The position numbers and the translations under genes are program-made. Under the pieces are notes generated by a model that saw nothing but the letters and a program-made list of their open reading frames with translations, did no database searches and was not told the origin of the DNA. Below are positions 7,331-8,434 of a stretch of 8,434 nt of DNA, piece by piece (the stretch's first letter is position 1; each line of letters begins with the position of its first letter). Source of the stretch: an uncultured bacterium. GTDB lineage: Bacteria > Bacillota > Clostridia > Lachnospirales > Lachnospiraceae. The stretch covers positions 1-8,434 of the forward strand of contig CAMTFT010000052.1 in the NCBI GenBank assembly GCA_947071365.1, in the 5' to 3' direction.

Positions 7331-8388
7331 TTCTGTGTCCTCCGATCTGGCAGTTGCGCTCCATCGTGGTAGCTCCCTCCTGCAGATTCATACCCTTCAG
7401 CACCGCATTCTTGCCGTATTTCTCCCGGATACCCAGCACCGCCTGCTGGATCCGGTGCTCCCGCTCCAGCTCTGCCGGTTCCGTAAAAAGATCATACTGC
7501 TGGTACGCTTCATCCATCACCCGGGGAAAGGTCAGCGTAATCCTGCGTATCGGTATATGATGGTTCACGATACGCTCATACAGCTCCACCGCATACGAAG
7601 TGATCTGTCTTGCAGAGCTGGTGGCCACGGACATCGACGCTGTCCCATGCGATGACTTCTGGCGGAACTGCCTGTTGTATCCTATGTGCAGTGTGACGGA
7701 CTCTGCCACCAGTCCCTTGTCCACCAGCTCAAGGCACAGCAGATCCGTCATTTCTTTTACGATCAGCCTTCCTCCCTCGTAATCGCAGTCGCAGCCTATC
7801 ACCTGCCCGCTTCCGATGGAGTTTGACTTCGGCCTGTAAGCTTTGATATCCGCCATGGTGGCCGTCTCCCGTCCCCATGCATGGTCGATCAAAAGCTCCG
7901 CATCCACGCCGAACTGGCGGTACAGCTCTTCTTCCCCCGCCTGCGCGATCTCCCTCATGGTAAAGATCCCCATCGCCTCCAGACGACGGGCTATCCCGGG
8001 GCCGACGCGCCAGAAATCCGTGAGCGGCCTGTGATCCCACAGAGTCCTGCGGTACGCTTCCTCATCCAGAATCCCTATGCGATCCTTCGTGTGCTTGGCC
8101 GTAATATCAAGCGCTATCTTCGCAAGATACAGATTCGTCCCGATCCCACAGGCAGCGGGAATACCGACGCTGTCCATAATGTCCTGCATGATCGTGACCC
8201 CCAGCTCCTTCGCCGTCATCCGGTACATAGCCAGATAATCCGTCACATCCATAAACACCTCATCGATGCTGTACACGTGAATATCCTCTCTGGCAATATA
8301 CTTCAGGTATATCGCATAGATCTCCGCCGAATAATCAATATAGAGCTGCATCCTGGGCGTCGCCATAATATAATCAAGCCCTTTGGGG
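7320..8388 (-). CDS. Y-family DNA polymerase, UvrX/DinB-like (N-terminus missing)
   Basis: Error-prone translesion DNA polymerase. About 355 genuine residues remain, from PKGLDYIMATPRM to the TAG at 7320-7322. Seen: palm motif YSIDEVF with the catalytic Asp (8262-8264) and Glu (8259-8261); GIGTNLYLAKIALD in the palm; helix-hairpin-helix WRVGPGIARRLEAMG of the thumb; the little-finger region; a beta-clamp binding motif QYDLF (7499-7485); and a C-terminal NAVLKGMNLQEGATTMERN block typical of the UvrX/UmuC-like Firmicute group. The first roughly 110 residues, including the first catalytic Asp and the nucleotide-binding fingers, are absent because the contig ends. The apparent upstream extension beginning at 8417 (MGSEMCIRDS) is translated sequencing adapter and must be removed. 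It overlaps the YolD-like gene by 11 bases. An SOS operator would lie beyond the window. UmuC-like versus DinB-like naming is uncertain. Confidence 0.93.
7339..7343 (-). promoter_or_regulatory. Ribosome binding site of the YolD-like gene inside the polymerase gene
   Basis: GGAGG on the minus strand, 8 bases before the GTG at 7330, within the last codons of the polymerase. It decides the start and explains how the overlapping second gene is translated. Confidence 0.7.
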
Positions 8389-8434
8389 CTGTCTCTTATA
8401 CACATCTCCGAGCCCACGAGACGGAGCTACATCT
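8389..8434. other. Illumina Nextera adapter left on the contig end
   Basis: CTGTCTCTTATACACATCT (8389-8407) is exactly the 19-bp Tn5 mosaic end used in Nextera libraries. It is followed by the read-2 arm CCGAGCCCACGAGAC (8408-8422), then GGAGCTAC (8423-8430), which I recognise as an i7 index (N718 from memory), and ATCT (8431-8434), the start of the P7-side sequence. This is library-preparation sequence, not genome. It creates the false N-terminus MGSEMCIRDS on the polymerase. Confidence 0.98.

Noticed and set aside
8388..8417. Possible true start of the polymerase at the ATG in the adapter
   Set aside because: The residues come from the Nextera adapter, and the Y-family N-terminal motif with the first catalytic aspartate is missing, so the gene is truncated rather than started here.
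1..8434. CRISPR array, tRNA, rRNA, riboswitch or anti-phage system
   Set aside because: I saw no regularly spaced direct repeats, tRNA-like cloverleafs or conserved RNA motifs in the short gaps, and all genes belong to ordinary metabolic, signalling or repair families.

Overview
The window (8,434 bases) looks like the end of a draft-assembly contig from an anaerobic Firmicute, most likely a gut-type Lachnospiraceae (Clostridia). The evidence is the mixed base composition, strong AGGAGG-type ribosome binding sites, GTG starts, and the flavour of the proteins: a GH94 cellobiose phosphorylase, a GH1 beta-glucosidase, a large hybrid sensor kinase with two receiver domains, and a YolD-like protein paired with a Y-family DNA polymerase. 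The taxonomic call is inference from protein style, not a database result.

Layout. On the plus strand, bases 1-2136 carry the last 711 codons of a cellobiose phosphorylase whose N-terminus lies off the left edge. It converges on a minus-strand block, and the 159-bp gap between them holds a two-tier near-palindrome (2176-2280) that resembles a small non-autonomous element or a structured bidirectional terminator. The minus-strand block reads, in transcription order: Y-family polymerase (truncated, 8388-7320), YolD-like protein (7330-7004, overlapping the polymerase by 11 bp), hybrid sensor histidine kinase (6921-3772) and GH1 beta-glucosidase (3654-2296). Near-consensus promoters can be read in front of the kinase and in front of the beta-glucosidase. 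The second is embedded in a perfect 9-bp inverted repeat that looks like an operator. No gene-free stretch exceeds 300 bp.

How the genes relate. Cellobiose phosphorylase and beta-glucosidase are two cytoplasmic routes for the same disaccharide: phosphorolysis (saving ATP) and hydrolysis. The kinase has an extracellular sensor, two PAS-like regions, a complete kinase core and two receivers, but no HPt or DNA-binding output, so its target must be encoded elsewhere. Its adjacency to the glucosidase is suggestive only. The polymerase/YolD pair is a separate translesion-synthesis module.

The right end is not biological. Bases 8389-8434 are an Illumina Nextera adapter: the 19-bp mosaic end, the read-2 adapter arm, what I recognise as an 8-base i7 index, and the first four bases of the following P7 sequence. 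Translation through it gives the well-known artefact peptide MCIRDS. Genuine sequence ends at 8388. I found no convincing undescribed system. The points most worth following up are the operator-like dyad over the glucosidase promoter, the intergenic palindrome and the adapter contamination.
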